The translations under genes were made by a program, and so were the position numbers. Shown here one piece after another: positions 35,433 through 45,363 of a stretch of DNA of 64,000 nt (position 1 is its first letter; each line of letters starts with the position of its first letter). The notes below the pieces were generated by a model. That model searched no databases, was not told where the DNA came from, and saw only the letters and a program-made list of their open reading frames with translations. The DNA is taken from contig NZ_CABUOL010000001.1 in the NCBI RefSeq assembly GCF_902493215.1, positions 186,001-250,000 on the forward strand, in the 5' to 3' direction. The DNA comes from an uncultured Mediterranea sp. (GTDB lineage: Bacteria; Bacteroidota; Bacteroidia; Bacteroidales; Bacteroidaceae).

Positions 35433-36885
35433 ATCCCACGCTTCCCTCCAAAGAGATGCTCAGCAGCTTCTGTGCCTCGACGGCAAACTCCATCGGCAGC
35501 TTGTTGAGTACCTCCTTGGCGTAACCGTTCACAATCAACCCCACGGCGTCTTCGCTCGAAATGCCGCGCTGGTTGCAGTAGAAAATCTGGTCTTCACTGA
35601 TCTTGCTCGTCGTGGCTTCGTGTTCAACGACCGCCGTTTCGTTGTGAATATCCATATAGGGGAAGGTATGGGCACCGCATTTGTCGCCCAGCAGAAGCGA
35701 GTCGCACTGGCTGTAATTGCGGGCATTGTCGGCCTTGGGGCTTACACGAACCAGCCCACGATAGGAGTTTTCACTCCGCCCGGCCGATATTCCCTTGCTC
35801 ACAATCGTCGAACGAGTATTCTTGCCGATGTGAATCATCTTGGTACCCGTGTCGGCCTGCTGGTAGTTGTTGGTTACAGCTACGCTATAGAACTCAGCCA
35901 CGGAGTTGTCGCCCGCCAGTATGCACGAAGGGTATTTCCACGTGATGGCACTACCCGTCTCCACCTGCGTCCACGACAATTTGCTGTCCACACCCTTGCA
36001 GATGCCACGCTTGGTGACGAAGTTGTATACACCTCCCTTGCCCTCAACATCGCCCGGATACCAGTTCTGCACGGTACTGTACTTCACTTCGGCCCGGTCG
36101 TGCACCACGATTTCCACGATGGCGGCATGTAATTGGTTCTCATCACGCATCGGAGCGGTACAGCCTTCCAGGTAGGAAACGTAGGCATCGTCATCGGCTA
36201 CAATCAGAGTCCGTTCAAACTGCCCCGTACCCTGTGCATTGATACGGAAGTAGGTAGACAGCTCCATCGGGCATCTTACCCCCTTGGGAATATACACAAA
36301 CGACCCGTCGGAGAAGACAGCTGAGTTGAGTGCGGCAAAGAAATTGTCGCGGTAAGGCACCACAGAGCCCAGGTACTTCTGTACCAGGTCGGGATGTTCG
36401 CGTATGGCCTCGCTCATCGAACAGAAGATGATGCCTTTCTCCATCAGTGTTTCCTTGAAGGTGGTTTTCACAGAAACAGAGTCCATCACAGCGTCCACAG
36501 CCATACCGCTCAGCGCCATCTGCTCCTCCAGAGGAATGCCCAACTTATTGAAAGTCTTGATCAGTTCGGGATCTACCTCATCCATACTCTTAGGCCCTTC
36601 CTTCTTTTTGGTAGGATCGGCATAGTAGGATATGCTCTGGTAGTCTATCTCGGGAATGCGGAGATGTGCCCACGTAGGCATCTCCAACGTCAGCCAGTGG
36701 CGGTAAGCCTTCAGGCGGAACTCCAGCATCCAGTCGGGTTCTCCCTTCTTTTCAGAGATGAGACGGATCACATCCTCGTTCAGCCCCTTCTCGATGACGT
36801 CGGTATGCACGTCGGTGGTGAAGCCATATTTGTACTTCTCCTGCGTGAGTTCCTTGACGTATTTATTTGGTTCTTCTTGTTGCAT
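35431..36885 (-). CDS. sufB: Fe-S cluster assembly scaffold SufB
   Basis: The 484-residue product is a clear Suf[17 protein letters not shown] near the start, SSAxx-type core with [42 protein letters not shown], and the end segment [24 protein letters not shown]. SufB carries the main scaffold site for Fe-S clusters, fed by SufS. I place the start at 36885 ([15 protein letters not shown]); an in-frame ATG ten codons upstream (36915) would bring it to within 3 bp of cvpA and cannot be excluded. First suf gene, downstream of cvpA. Confidence 0.95.
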   Translation of the reverse strand: MQQEEPNKYVKELTQEKYKYGFTTDVHTDVIEKGLNEDVIRLISEKKGEPDWMLEFRLKAYRHWLTLEMPTWAHLRIPEIDYQSISYYADPTKKKEGPKSMDEVDPELIKTFNKLGIPLEEQMALSGMAVDAVMDSVSVKTTFKETLMEKGIIFCSMSEAIREHPDLVQKYLGSVVPYRDNFFAALNSAVFSDGSFVYIPKGVRCPMELSTYFRINAQGTGQFERTLIVADDDAYVSYLEGCTAPMRDENQLHAAIVEIVVHDRAEVKYSTVQNWYPGDVEGKGGVYNFVTKRGICKGVDSKLSWTQVETGSAITWKYPSCILAGDNSVAEFYSVAVTNNYQQADTGTKMIHIGKNTRSTIVSKGISAGRSENSYRGLVRVSPKADNARNYSQCDSLLLGDKCGAHTFPYMDIHNETAVVEHEATTSKISEDQIFYCNQRGISSEDAVGLIVNGYAKEVLNKLPMEFAVEAQKLLSISLEGSVG

Positions 36886-36918
36886 ATAGCATCTATATTC
36901 AAGTTCATCATTCATTGG

Positions 36919-37416
36919 TCAGAGCAGTTCGGAGGCCACTTCCCTAGCCGCGGGCAGAAAGAGTCCCGCAAACTTCTCCATCGGATAATATAACACCGAC
37001 TCCTGCTTTTTTGTTTTCTTCAGAATCGTGTTGTCCGTATCAATGTATTCAACCACACAGACAAGCAGACTCACCAGCAAGGCTGCCTTTAACGCGCCCA
37101 ATGCAGCCCCCAACAGGCGGTTGACCCAACCGAGGGAAACAGCCTCCATCGCCTTGGTCAGCAACGAAGCCAACAGCAGGAAAGCCAACGGAACGGCCAG
37201 CCAGATGACGACAAAGGCAATACCTTGAGCCACCGTCAGCGAATCGGTCAGCGGCAGAAAGACCCGTTCGGCCACCGTAGCATACAGCGCTTTGGCTATC
37301 AGCAAGCCCGCAACCAGTCCCAACAGACTGGCCAGCTGCTTGAGAAAACCCTTACTGAAGCCCACTATGGCCCCAGCTCCCAAAACAACGAGTATAATGA
37401 TATCTAATGTGGTCAT
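36919..37416 (-). CDS. CvpA family membrane protein
   Basis: The 165-residue product has four hydrophobic segments and the CvpA-type start MTTLDIIILVVLGAGAIVGFSKGFLKQLASLLGL, given here as the pieces MTTLDIIILVV and GFSKGFLKQLASLLGL. CvpA proteins are inner-membrane proteins first linked to colicin V production and later to purine control and envelope stress; the mechanism is unknown. It lies between infB and sufB on the same strand, a position conserved in Bacteroides. A repeat of about 105 bp separates it from infB. Confidence 0.85.
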   Translation of the reverse strand: MTTLDIIILVVLGAGAIVGFSKGFLKQLASLLGLVAGLLIAKALYATVAERVFLPLTDSLTVAQGIAFVVIWLAVPLAFLLLASLLTKAMEAVSLGWVNRLLGAALGALKAALLVSLLVCVVEYIDTDNTILKKTKKQESVLYYPMEKFAGLFLPAAREVASELL

Positions 37417-37444
37417 ACATACACCTCCTATTCTATAATAATAG

Positions 37445-37549
37445 AGCCGCAGACAACACCGACAACGCAGATTTCACCATTCTTACGGCCCGGCGACACG
37501 CTATCCCGTGCACCCTGACAAATCCGTGTCATCCGCGTTGCCTGCGGCT
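37445..37549. repeat. Inverted repeat R5 between infB and cvpA
   Basis: AGCCGCAGACAAC at 37445-37457 pairs with GTTGCCTGCGGCT at 37537-37549 (one mismatch). Inner blocks ACAACGCAGATTT and AAATCCGTGTCATCCGCG resemble the R1 repeat family in style. It fills the 153-bp gap. Confidence 0.75.
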
Positions 37550-37569
37550 GAAAAAGCTATTGTTCAGAA

Positions 37570-40548
37570 TCAAAGCGTCTGCTTCACTTCCACTTCTTCG
37601 TAAGTTTCGATGACGTCACCTACCTTGATGTCGTTGCAGCCTGTCAGACTGATACCACATTCAAAGTTGGTACCGACTTCCTTCACATCATCCTTGAAGC
37701 GCTTCAGTGCATTGATATTGCCGGTAAATACCACGATACCGTCGCGGATCAGACGAGCCTTGTCGGTACGTTTTACCTTTCCGGTCTTCACCATTGCACC
37801 GGCCACCACGCCGACCTTACTGATATTGAAGACTTCACGCACTTCGATGGTAGCGGTAACCTGTTCCTTCAATGTAGGAGCAAGCATACCCTCCATTGCA
37901 GACTTCACTTCCTCGATGGCGTCATAGATAACGGAATACTTGCGGATGTCCACTCCCTCCTGCTCAGCCAGCTTGGCGGCCGATCCTGAAGGACGAACCT
38001 GGAAACCGACGATGATGGCGTCCGATGCAGCAGCCAACGATACATCCGACTCCGAAATCTGACCTACACCCTTGTGGATGACATTGACCTGAATCTGTTC
38101 TGTAGACAACTTGATCAGCGAGTCGCTCAAAGCCTCTACCGAACCGTCCACGTCGCCTTTCACAATGACATTCAGTTCGTGGAAGTCGCCCAATGCCAGA
38201 CGGCGGCCCACTTCGTCGAGCGTAAGCATCTTCTGTGTACGCAAGCCCTGCTCGCGCTGCAACTGTTCACGCTTGTTGGCAATCTCGCGGGCCTCCTGTT
38301 CGGTTTCGATTACATGGAATGTGTCACCGGCGGCAGGTGCACCGTTCAAACCCAGGATAAGGGCCGGTTCAGAGGGGCCAGCCTGTGTCATGCGCTGGTT
38401 ACGTTCGTTGAACATCGCCTTCACCTTACCATAATTGGTACCGGCCAAAACGATATCACCAACTTTCAGCGTACCGTTGGACACAAGGACGGTAGCCACA
38501 TAGCCACGGCCTTTGTCGAGAGACGACTCGATGATGGATCCCGTTGCCTTGCGGTTGGGGTTGGCTTTCAGTTCCAGCATTTCGGCCTCCAGCAATACCT
38601 TTTCCATCAGTTCGGGTACACCGATACCTTTCTTGGCCGAGATATCCTGCGACTGGTATTTTCCTCCCCATTCCTCTACCAGGAAGTTCATGTTGGCCAA
38701 TTCTTCCTTGATTTTGTCGGGGTTAGCTGTAGGCTTGTCTATCTTGTTGATGGCAAACACGATGGGGACACCGGCTGCCATGGCATGGTTGATGGCTTCT
38801 TTGGTCTGCGGCATGACGTTATCGTCGGCAGCCACAATGATGATGGCGATATCCGTCACCTTGGCTCCACGGGCACGCATGGCGGTAAACGCTTCGTGAC
38901 CCGGCGTATCGAGGAACGTAATCTTACGACCGTCTTCCAGCGTCACATGGTAGGCACCGATGTGCTGGGTAATACCTCCCGCCTCACCGGCAATTACATT
39001 GGCCTTGCGGATGTAGTCGAGCAACGAAGTCTTACCGTGGTCTACGTGTCCCATCACCGTAACAATCGGCGCACGGGGTTCCAGATCTTCTTCGGCATCT
39101 TCTTCCTCTACAATGGCCTGAGCCACTTCCGCACTGACATATTCTGTCTTGAAACCAAACTCTTCGGCCACCAAATTGATGGTCTCCGCATCCAGGCGCT
39201 GGTTGATAGACACCATGATACCGATGCTCATACAAGTACCGATGACCTGCGTAACAGGTACATCCATCATGCTGGCCAGCTCATTGGCCGTCACGAACTC
39301 TGTCAGCTTCAGGATTTTGCTTTCAGCCATTTCCTGACTTTCAAGTTCGTGCATACGGTCGGCAGCCTGTTCACGCTTCTCCTTGCGGTATTTGGCTCCC
39401 TTGCTCTTGCCTTTCGACGTGAGGCGGGCCAAGGTTTCCTTCACCTGCTTGGCTACGTCTTCCTCGCTCACCTCCTGCTTGATGACAGGTTTCTTGAAGC
39501 GGTCCTTATTCTTCTTGCCGCTCCCCTGCTGGGCACCAGCATTGTTACCTTTTGCACGGTCGCCACCCTTCTGATAGTTGGAAGCGTTGTTGATGTCTAC
39601 CTTTTCTTTATTGATGCGGTTGCGTTTCTTCTTGCCGCCTCCTTCGCCATCCAGATCGTCCTTCATCTTGCTGTCTTCGCGACGTATCTCTTTCATGATG
39701 GCTTCTTTCATCTGCCGTTTCTGGTCCAGACGCTGTTTTTCCTTTTCCTCGCGTTCCTTCCGCTTTTCCTCTTTCGATTTCTTTTTGGGACGCGTAGACT
39801 GGTTCAACGCCGCCAGGTCAATCTGCCCGATGACATTGATTTTCGAGACAAATTCCGGCTTACGCAGTTTGAAGATTTCCTCTTCGGGTTCCTTCTTGGC
39901 TTCCTCGGCAGGCTTTTCATCTGCCTCCTGCTGCGGTTCTTCAGCCACAACAGCCACTTCCTCCGACGCCTTCTCCGGCTCTTTTGCCGGGATGTTTTCT
40001 GCAACGTCATCTGCCATTTCCCGTACAGGTTCTTCCACCGCATGCACAGGAGCCTCTGCTACAGCCGGCTCTGCCACTACGGCCGGTTCCGGTACGGCCT
40101 GAGGTTTCGTTTCTTCCACAGGCGCTACAGTCTCCGGTTGTACAGCAGGCTGTTCCACGGTTTTTTCCGGTTCTTTCTCGACCACTGTTTTCTTGCCGAG
40201 ATTGTCCAAATCGATTTTTCCCACCTGCTTGAATTTCGGACGTACGTCTTCGGGAACCACCGTCTTTATTTCTTCTACTTTCGGTTTGGTTTCATCCTGT
40301 GTTTCATAACCCTCGATAGCCACCGAGGCTTTGCGTTCCTTGGTCTGGCGTTCCTGCAGGAACTTCTCAGACTTGATTTTCAAATCCTTGTCCGTACTGA
40401 ACTCTTTTTTCAACAGTTCGAACTGTTCGTCGGTAATCTTGGTATTGGGGTTTGCTTCTACTACAAAACCCTTCTTCTGCAGGAATTCGACAGCCGTCGT
40501 AATCCCTACATTCAAATCTCTTGTTACTTTATTTAACCTTATCGTCAT
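37570..40548 (-). CDS. infB: Translation initiation factor IF-2
   Basis: The 992-residue product has a long, charged, low-complexity N-terminal half rich in Glu, Lys, Val and Pro (about 80-400), then the IF-2 G domain: GHVDHGKT beginning at residue 500, DTPGHEAF, and NKIDKP. Domains II-IV follow, ending [23 protein letters not shown]-2 is the GTPase that brings fMet-tRNA to the 30S subunit. The length and the acidic N-terminal extension are normal for Bacteroidetes. The N-terminus begins [16 protein letters not shown], the small IF2_N domain. It is in the rimP-nusA-infB order found in most bacteria. Confidence 0.97.
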   Translation of the reverse strand: MTIRLNKVTRDLNVGITTAVEFLQKKGFVVEANPNTKITDEQFELLKKEFSTDKDLKIKSEKFLQERQTKERKASVAIEGYETQDETKPKVEEIKTVVPEDVRPKFKQVGKIDLDNLGKKTVVEKEPEKTVEQPAVQPETVAPVEETKPQAVPEPAVVAEPAVAEAPVHAVEEPVREMADDVAENIPAKEPEKASEEVAVVAEEPQQEADEKPAEEAKKEPEEEIFKLRKPEFVSKINVIGQIDLAALNQSTRPKKKSKEEKRKEREEKEKQRLDQKRQMKEAIMKEIRREDSKMKDDLDGEGGGKKKRNRINKEKVDINNASNYQKGGDRAKGNNAGAQQGSGKKNKDRFKKPVIKQEVSEEDVAKQVKETLARLTSKGKSKGAKYRKEKREQAADRMHELESQEMAESKILKLTEFVTANELASMMDVPVTQVIGTCMSIGIMVSINQRLDAETINLVAEEFGFKTEYVSAEVAQAIVEEEDAEEDLEPRAPIVTVMGHVDHGKTSLLDYIRKANVIAGEAGGITQHIGAYHVTLEDGRKITFLDTPGHEAFTAMRARGAKVTDIAIIIVAADDNVMPQTKEAINHAMAAGVPIVFAINKIDKPTANPDKIKEELANMNFLVEEWGGKYQSQDISAKKGIGVPELMEKVLLEAEMLELKANPNRKATGSIIESSLDKGRGYVATVLVSNGTLKVGDIVLAGTNYGKVKAMFNERNQRMTQAGPSEPALILGLNGAPAAGDTFHVIETEQEAREIANKREQLQREQGLRTQKMLTLDEVGRRLALGDFHELNVIVKGDVDGSVEALSDSLIKLSTEQIQVNVIHKGVGQISESDVSLAAASDAIIVGFQVRPSGSAAKLAEQEGVDIRKYSVIYDAIEEVKSAMEGMLAPTLKEQVTATIEVREVFNISKVGVVAGAMVKTGKVKRTDKARLIRDGIVVFTGNINALKRFKDDVKEVGTNFECGISLTGCNDIKVGDVIETYEEVEVKQTL

Positions 40549-40568
40549 ATATTACTTTTAATGATTTA

Positions 40569-40663
40569 ATGTGCCAATGTGCCAGTGTGCTTACAAGTTG
40601 CATACATTCTTGGTTTCCTCCTCAATGTGCCTCAACCGGCTTCAGCAGCACACATTGGCACAT
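40569..40663. repeat. Inverted repeat R6 between nusA and infB
   Basis: AATGTGCCAATGTGCCAGTG on the left and GCACACATTGGCACAT on the right face each other across 95 bp, covering most of the 134-bp gap inside the operon. Repeated ATGTGCC steps occur on both sides. Confidence 0.75.
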
Positions 40664-40682
40664 CCAACCATCAGCACTTTCC

Positions 40683-41942
40683 TTACTCTTTTTCAAACTC
40701 CTGTTTCAGTATGCGCAGCACCTCGTCTACCGTTTCTTCTTCCAAGTCGGCCTTTTCGATCAGCATTTCGCGCGGAGCGTTCAACACGGCTTTTGCCGTA
40801 TCGATGCCGATACCCTTGATGGCATCAATGACCCATCCTTCAATCTCGTCGCGGAACTCGTCAAGGTAGATGTCTTCGTCCTCTACCGTTCCGTCAATCT
40901 CGCGGAAGACGTCGATGGTATATTCGGTCAGCATACTGGCCAGCTTGATGTTCAAACCTCCCTTACCGATGGCCAGGGACACCTCTTCGGGTTTCAGGAA
41001 GACTTCGGCCTTGTGTTCCTCCTCGTTCAGGCGGATGGACGAGATCTTGGCCGGGCTCAAGGCACGCTGGATGAAGAGCTGGATGTTCGACGTATAGTTG
41101 ATGACGTCGATGTTTTCGTTGCGCAGCTCGCGCACGATGCCATGAATACGGCTTCCCTTCACGCCCACGCAAGCTCCTACGGGATCGATGCGGTCGTCAT
41201 AACTTTCGACAGCAATCTTAGCACGCTCGCCGGGGATGCGGGCAATCTTGCGGATGGTGATGAGACCGTCGTTGATTTCGGGCACCTCCATCTCGAACAG
41301 ACGCTGCAGGAACACGGGCGACGTACGGCTCAGGATAATCTTGGGATTGTTGTTCTTGTTGTCCACACGGGCCACCACGGCGCGTGCCGTCTCGCCCTTG
41401 CGGTAGAAGTCGCTGGGAATCTGCTCGGTCTTGGGCAGCAGCAGCTCGTTGCCCTCATCGTCCAGCAGAAGTATCTCCTTCTTCCAGATCTGATAGACTT
41501 CGGCATTGACCACCGTTCCTACCTTGTCGATGTATTTATTGTAAAGGCTGTCCTTCTCCAGCTCCAATATTTTGGAAGCCAGCGTCTGGCGCAGATTCAG
41601 AATGGCTCTCCGGCCGAACTTGGCGAAGTTCACCTCATCGGTCACCTCTTCGCCCACTTCATACGAAGCGTCGATTTTCTGAGCCTCGCTCAGAGGTATC
41701 TGAAGGTTGGGATTGGTCAGGTCCTCGTCGGCCACAACCTCCCGGTTACGCCATATCTCAAAGTCGCCTTTGTCAGGGTTCACGATGACGTCATAGTTTT
41801 CGTCGGTACCGAACATCTTCGCAATCACACTGCGGAACGATTCCTCGAGCACGCTCACCATCGTGGTTCTGTCTATATTCTTCAGTTCCTTAAATTCCGA
41901 GAATGTGTCAACCATGCTGACTGTTTCTTCTTTCTTGGCCAT
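40683..41942 (-). CDS. nusA: Transcription termination/antitermination factor NusA
   Basis: The 419-residue product has the NusA N-terminal RNA-polymerase-binding domain, an S1 domain (GTVVNAEVYQIWKKEILL), and two KH domains (CVGVKGSRIHGIVRELRNENIDVI, in part, and VSLAIGKGGLNIKLASML). It modulates pausing, termination and antitermination. It lacks the two acidic repeats at the C-terminus of E. coli NusA, which is usual in Bacteroidetes, and ends with a short acidic helical part. It lies 4 bp after rimP, so the two are translationally close. Confidence 0.96.
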   Translation of the reverse strand: MAKKEETVSMVDTFSEFKELKNIDRTTMVSVLEESFRSVIAKMFGTDENYDVIVNPDKGDFEIWRNREVVADEDLTNPNLQIPLSEAQKIDASYEVGEEVTDEVNFAKFGRRAILNLRQTLASKILELEKDSLYNKYIDKVGTVVNAEVYQIWKKEILLLDDEGNELLLPKTEQIPSDFYRKGETARAVVARVDNKNNNPKIILSRTSPVFLQRLFEMEVPEINDGLITIRKIARIPGERAKIAVESYDDRIDPVGACVGVKGSRIHGIVRELRNENIDVINYTSNIQLFIQRALSPAKISSIRLNEEEHKAEVFLKPEEVSLAIGKGGLNIKLASMLTEYTIDVFREIDGTVEDEDIYLDEFRDEIEGWVIDAIKGIGIDTAKAVLNAPREMLIEKADLEEETVDEVLRILKQEFEKE

Positions 41943-41946
41943 AATC

Positions 41947-42414
41947 TTATTTAAAGCTGATTAAGTATTTAGTATATTTTATTTCTTCGTACGTAAAGTC
42001 GAGGTCCTCGTCCACCATCTTCGGGCGTTTCATCCCCTCTTCCTTCACCTTCTTCTGAACGGTAACGATAAAATGCCGTTCGTCGGCTTCCTTCAGCACG
42101 CCGCTCAGCTTGCGTCCGTCGTTGGTCAGCACCTCCACTTCTTCGCCAATGTGGTTGATGTACTGCTGCAGCACCTTGAAGGGCTGCCCGATACCGGCCG
42201 AACCCACTTCCAGCTCGAAGTCTTCGGCATCGCGGTTCAAGCGCGACTCAATGAAGCGGCTCAGGTCCACACAATCTTCAATCCAAACACCGTCCTTGTG
42301 GTCTATCTCCACCACAATCTTGTCATCAGGGCTTACTGTAACTTCGACCAGGAAATAGTCTTTGTCCTTCAGCCACTCTTCTACAAGTTCACAAATCGTT
42401 TTTTTCTCTATCAT
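41947..42414 (-). CDS. rimP: Ribosome maturation factor RimP
   Basis: The 155-residue product matches RimP: an alpha/beta N-domain with DYFLVEVTVSPDDKIVVEID, the signature DCVDLSRFIESRLNRDAEDFELEVGSAGIG in pieces (LSRFIESRL, LEVGSAGIGQPF), and a C-terminal SH3-like domain (KLSGVLKEADERHFIV). RimP helps 30S subunit assembly. It is the first gene of the rimP-nusA-infB series and lies 72 bp downstream of a consensus promoter. The gap to nusA is 4 bp. Confidence 0.94.
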   Translation of the reverse strand: MIEKKTICELVEEWLKDKDYFLVEVTVSPDDKIVVEIDHKDGVWIEDCVDLSRFIESRLNRDAEDFELEVGSAGIGQPFKVLQQYINHIGEEVEVLTNDGRKLSGVLKEADERHFIVTVQKKVKEEGMKRPKMVDEDLDFTYEEIKYTKYLISFK

Positions 42415-42486
42415 ACCAGATTAAACCGTATAAGAATAAAAAAGAGGAGCTTGACTGCCCCTCCACCTTTCATCCGTTTCCGACGG

Positions 42487-42517
42487 CAAAGATATAAATA
42501 ATCTCTTCGAGTACAAA
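42487..42517 (-). promoter_or_regulatory. Promoter of rimP-nusA-infB
   Basis: On the minus strand TTTG (42514-42517) and TATCTTTG (42487-42494) are 19 bp apart, an exact consensus match, 72 bp upstream of rimP. The 701-bp gap 42415-43115 holds this promoter, array E, a terminator, and about 300 bp between promoter and array in which I see nothing. Confidence 0.8.
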
Positions 42518-42863
42518 ATATTACGGAGAAAAATATGGGAAAAATCGGCCATGGAAGCCGATGCTTTTTACAGAAAGCCCTCCGAAAGCTGTCTCATGCA
42601 AGACCGAAGGCTTGCTCCGAAACGTCTTCCAGTCTCTTCGAGAAAAATAACAGACAGAGGGCAGGCCGACTTACCTGCAATGGCAGAGCAATCTCATACA
42701 GGCCGCAGAATGTAATAATAAATAAAAATCGAAAACCAAGTAAAAATCGACAAAAACACTACGTCCAAGAACAAACCACCCCTTCCGACATCCGTCCTTC
42801 CTGAAAGAAGGCTTGCCGAGATGAGCAGGCCTCGTAAATCACTGATAAACAGTACTCATTTTT

Positions 42864-42971
42864 TTCAGGTGTAGTTTTCATTTTACCTGAAAAGTTTTCA
42901 GGTTTTATTCAGGCAGAACCTGAAAGGTCTTCAGGTAGGGACTGAAAGGTCTTCAGGTCCTACCTGAAAAA
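42864..42971. repeat. 22-bp-period dyad array E
   Basis: Dyads of CCTGAA with TTCAGG recur. CTGAAA starts are spaced 33, 22 and 22 bp (from 42886 to 42919, 42941, 42963, counting the base before CTGAA). The 33-bp step equals one and a half units and has an extra TTCAGG half in the middle, so half-sites sit about 11 bp apart. Further TTCAGG lies at 42864. Central units read CTGAAAGGTCTTCAG. Confidence 0.8.
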
Positions 42972-43029
42972 TGGCATCCTCAGGAGAAGTTCGTTTCATC
43001 GGACGGAACAGTTCGCGACTTCCTCCTTT

Positions 43030-43090
43030 TATGTAAAAATAAATGAGGATATGTCAAAATGAAGTGATGCTATTTTGATATATCCTCATT
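43030..43090 (-). terminator. Terminator at the end of the polysaccharide locus
   Basis: AATGAGGATATGTCAAAAT (43042-43060) pairs with ATTTTGATATATCCTCATT (43072-43090), 19 bp with one mismatch. The minus strand continues TTTATTTTTAC. It is 26 bp after the stop codon of the last lyase gene. Confidence 0.88.
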
Positions 43091-43115
43091 CATGCGAACC
43101 ATCGAGAACAGACGC

Positions 43116-45299
43116 TCAGAGTTTACAAGCGACCGTCGTCCCCCTGTCCTTTCCCTGGGGCAACTGAATGGTTTTCTTCACGCCGTTGATTTCCAGCACC
43201 AATGAATCGCGTTGTTGTGTAGGGTCGCCACAGAGTATCCGGTACGAATCGCCCTGCCGCTTGATGCAATAAAGTCCCGGAGTGAGGACATCTACCCGAA
43301 GGGAGGCTTCCAAAGTGAACGTTCCTTTCTCCCACGCTGCAATCCACCAGGCGTCTTCCTTGGCCACGTGCACCACCTGCATTTTCTCCGTATTGACCAT
43401 TACCTTGAAGTCGTCTGTAGAGAAACGCTCCACCGCCTTCCGGTCGGCCTGGGGCAGGATGTAATACTGATAGGAAGCTCCGCTCGGACGAGTGCCATGA
43501 TTCCTATAAAGGCTGAACACTTTCCCTTCTTCTGTCTGCTCCCTATAAATCTGCATGATGTCGTTCCAACGGCCGCTCCTTTCTTCCACCTCGGCCACGC
43601 ATTGTCCCTCCGGTATGATGTATCCCTTTTGGCCATGGAGCAGGCGGAGGCCTTTCCCAGCAAACGTCTGACGGGTGGGCAATTTCTTCCATGCGCCATC
43701 GGTCCATACCTCGGCCTCATCCGCGGCCCAGCACTGCTCTATCGAGGTGGTCACCGGCAACAGGCTGTCCGACTGTATGCCACTTCCCAAAACGACCAGC
43801 GCTTCGGGAGTAAACAGGCAATACTTACGGACGGTCAGCCCGTCACGCTTCAACTCCATCACACTCAGTCCCTGCTTTCCGTCCGAAATGCCTCCGACAA
43901 AGTCCGACCCGTTGCCGGGATAGTATGACTTCTTCAACACAGGTACGGCAGCATCGCTCGCATACGTCGTGACACCCGGCACTTTTCTCCAATCCCACAC
44001 GGGGAAGATATTCAGATACTCCCGCCCGCTACCATAGACGAACAGGGCGCCGTCTGCCAGATAATATCCTTTCTTATTGTCTCCATTCATGCTCTCTGTG
44101 CCCAGTACGCGCGTAGAAGCCATTTTCAGGGAAGCCATCCAGGAGGGTTGCCTCATGAGGGTATAGTCGGACTGCCAGAAGTGCTTGTGCCCCACCAGCG
44201 TATTCTTCTTCGGGCTGAAGCAGTTACGCGTCATCCTCTCGGCCACTTCATTGCAGAAACGGTTTTTCCCGCCTCCCAACTCTACGGCGGCAAAAGCTGC
44301 TCCCAAAGCCTTATGCTCGGGTGCCGACCGGAACAGCTGACGCCCTAAAGCGCTGACGTCCATATTGCCTTTCCAGATCACCCACTGATAGCCCTTGTCG
44401 AGCAACGAGCCGATGATGCCCAACTGTTCATCCGAAAAAGCCATCGAGGTTCCAGCAAACAGGCCGGAGAAAAGGCTCATGCTGCTGATATAGGCCAGGC
44501 CATAGTTGCCGAACTGTTGCTGGGGGCCATGCTGATGGAAGCTCCAGTCGTCCTTGATGCCTTCCTTCTGCCCTGTACGGATTTCCGACACAATGGTATC
44601 CCGCGCCTGTTGAACCAGAGCCTGGTCATTCTCGAGCAAAGCCCGCATCATCACATTGCCGGCCAGCCATACCTTGTTCTGCCCCGTCATGCCAAACCGC
44701 GAATCTTTCATCAGTTCGACGGCCTGCTTCCTTTCATCGGCCGTCAGATGTTCTTCAAACAAAATGAAGGCTACACCCAGCGTACGCGGCACACCAATCT
44801 GATTGTAGTACCAGTTCGGGCATTTCAGCTTTTCCTTGAACCAGAATCCCAAAGCAGCGTGTACGGCCCGAATCACCTTTTCCGCCTGATAATACTCACT
44901 GTTTTCATCCTGACAGGCTTTCACCAGGCCCAAAATGCGTTCAGGATGCAGACGGGGCTCCCAACCCGAACGGGTCTTGTCGGCGTAATTGATATCCGTC
45001 CAGGCCCCCTCCTCATTTTGCTTGGCAAGCAGCTCTTCAATGAAAGCCTTACTGAAAGGAACCCGCTGCTGAAGTTCCATCACCACTCTGTCCGATACGC
45101 CAAAACCCGGCGGATTGGCCTCCAGTCCCTTTTGAAGTCCGTCTGCCAAGGGCGAACCTGTGATGTAGACTTTCTTGAAATTTTCCTTGATTTTCAGCAA
45201 ATCCCCTGTTCCGCTGTCCGCCCAAGAAGCATGATTACAACCCAACAGAGAACAAACAACCAGTAAAGCAGCAATGATACTTATCTTTTTACAACACAT
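43116..45299 (-). CDS. PL8-family polysaccharide lyase, lipoprotein
   Basis: The 727-residue product has a lipoprotein signal (lipid cysteine C21 in CSLLGC), an alpha/alpha-toroid N-terminal domain and beta-sandwich C-terminal domains, as in PL8 chondroitin AC, hyaluronate and xanthan lyases. Family motifs are visible: NWYYNQIGVPR (N162), DWSFHQHGPQQQFGNYG with H257 and Y266 at the spacing of the catalytic His and Tyr, and the arginine-containing LGRQLFR. It would cleave a uronic-acid-containing chain by beta-elimination, at the cell surface or in the periplasm. It is the last gene of the locus, 64 bp after the alginate-lyase-fold gene. Base composition is less AT-rich than in the SusC/D genes. 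Confidence 0.88.
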   Translation of the reverse strand: MCCKKISIIAALLVVCSLLGCNHASWADSGTGDLLKIKENFKKVYITGSPLADGLQKGLEANPPGFGVSDRVVMELQQRVPFSKAFIEELLAKQNEEGAWTDINYADKTRSGWEPRLHPERILGLVKACQDENSEYYQAEKVIRAVHAALGFWFKEKLKCPNWYYNQIGVPRTLGVAFILFEEHLTADERKQAVELMKDSRFGMTGQNKVWLAGNVMMRALLENDQALVQQARDTIVSEIRTGQKEGIKDDWSFHQHGPQQQFGNYGLAYISSMSLFSGLFAGTSMAFSDEQLGIIGSLLDKGYQWVIWKGNMDVSALGRQLFRSAPEHKALGAAFAAVELGGGKNRFCNEVAERMTRNCFSPKKNTLVGHKHFWQSDYTLMRQPSWMASLKMASTRVLGTESMNGDNKKGYYLADGALFVYGSGREYLNIFPVWDWRKVPGVTTYASDAAVPVLKKSYYPGNGSDFVGGISDGKQGLSVMELKRDGLTVRKYCLFTPEALVVLGSGIQSDSLLPVTTSIEQCWAADEAEVWTDGAWKKLPTRQTFAGKGLRLLHGQKGYIIPEGQCVAEVEERSGRWNDIMQIYREQTEEGKVFSLYRNHGTRPSGASYQYYILPQADRKAVERFSTDDFKVMVNTEKMQVVHVAKEDAWWIAAWEKGTFTLEASLRVDVLTPGLYCIKRQGDSYRILCGDPTQQRDSLVLEINGVKKTIQLPQGKDRGTTVACKL

Positions 45300-45363
45300 A
45301 CCTATTATATTGTTTTTATACTATTGAACCACACATTCTTTTTACTCAGTCCTCCTTCTTTAT

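Noticed and set aside
38074..40536. An 820-codon open frame antisense to infB
   Set aside because: Phe/Leu-rich composition is the complement of the Glu/Lys-rich IF-2 N-terminal half; no start signal or domain.
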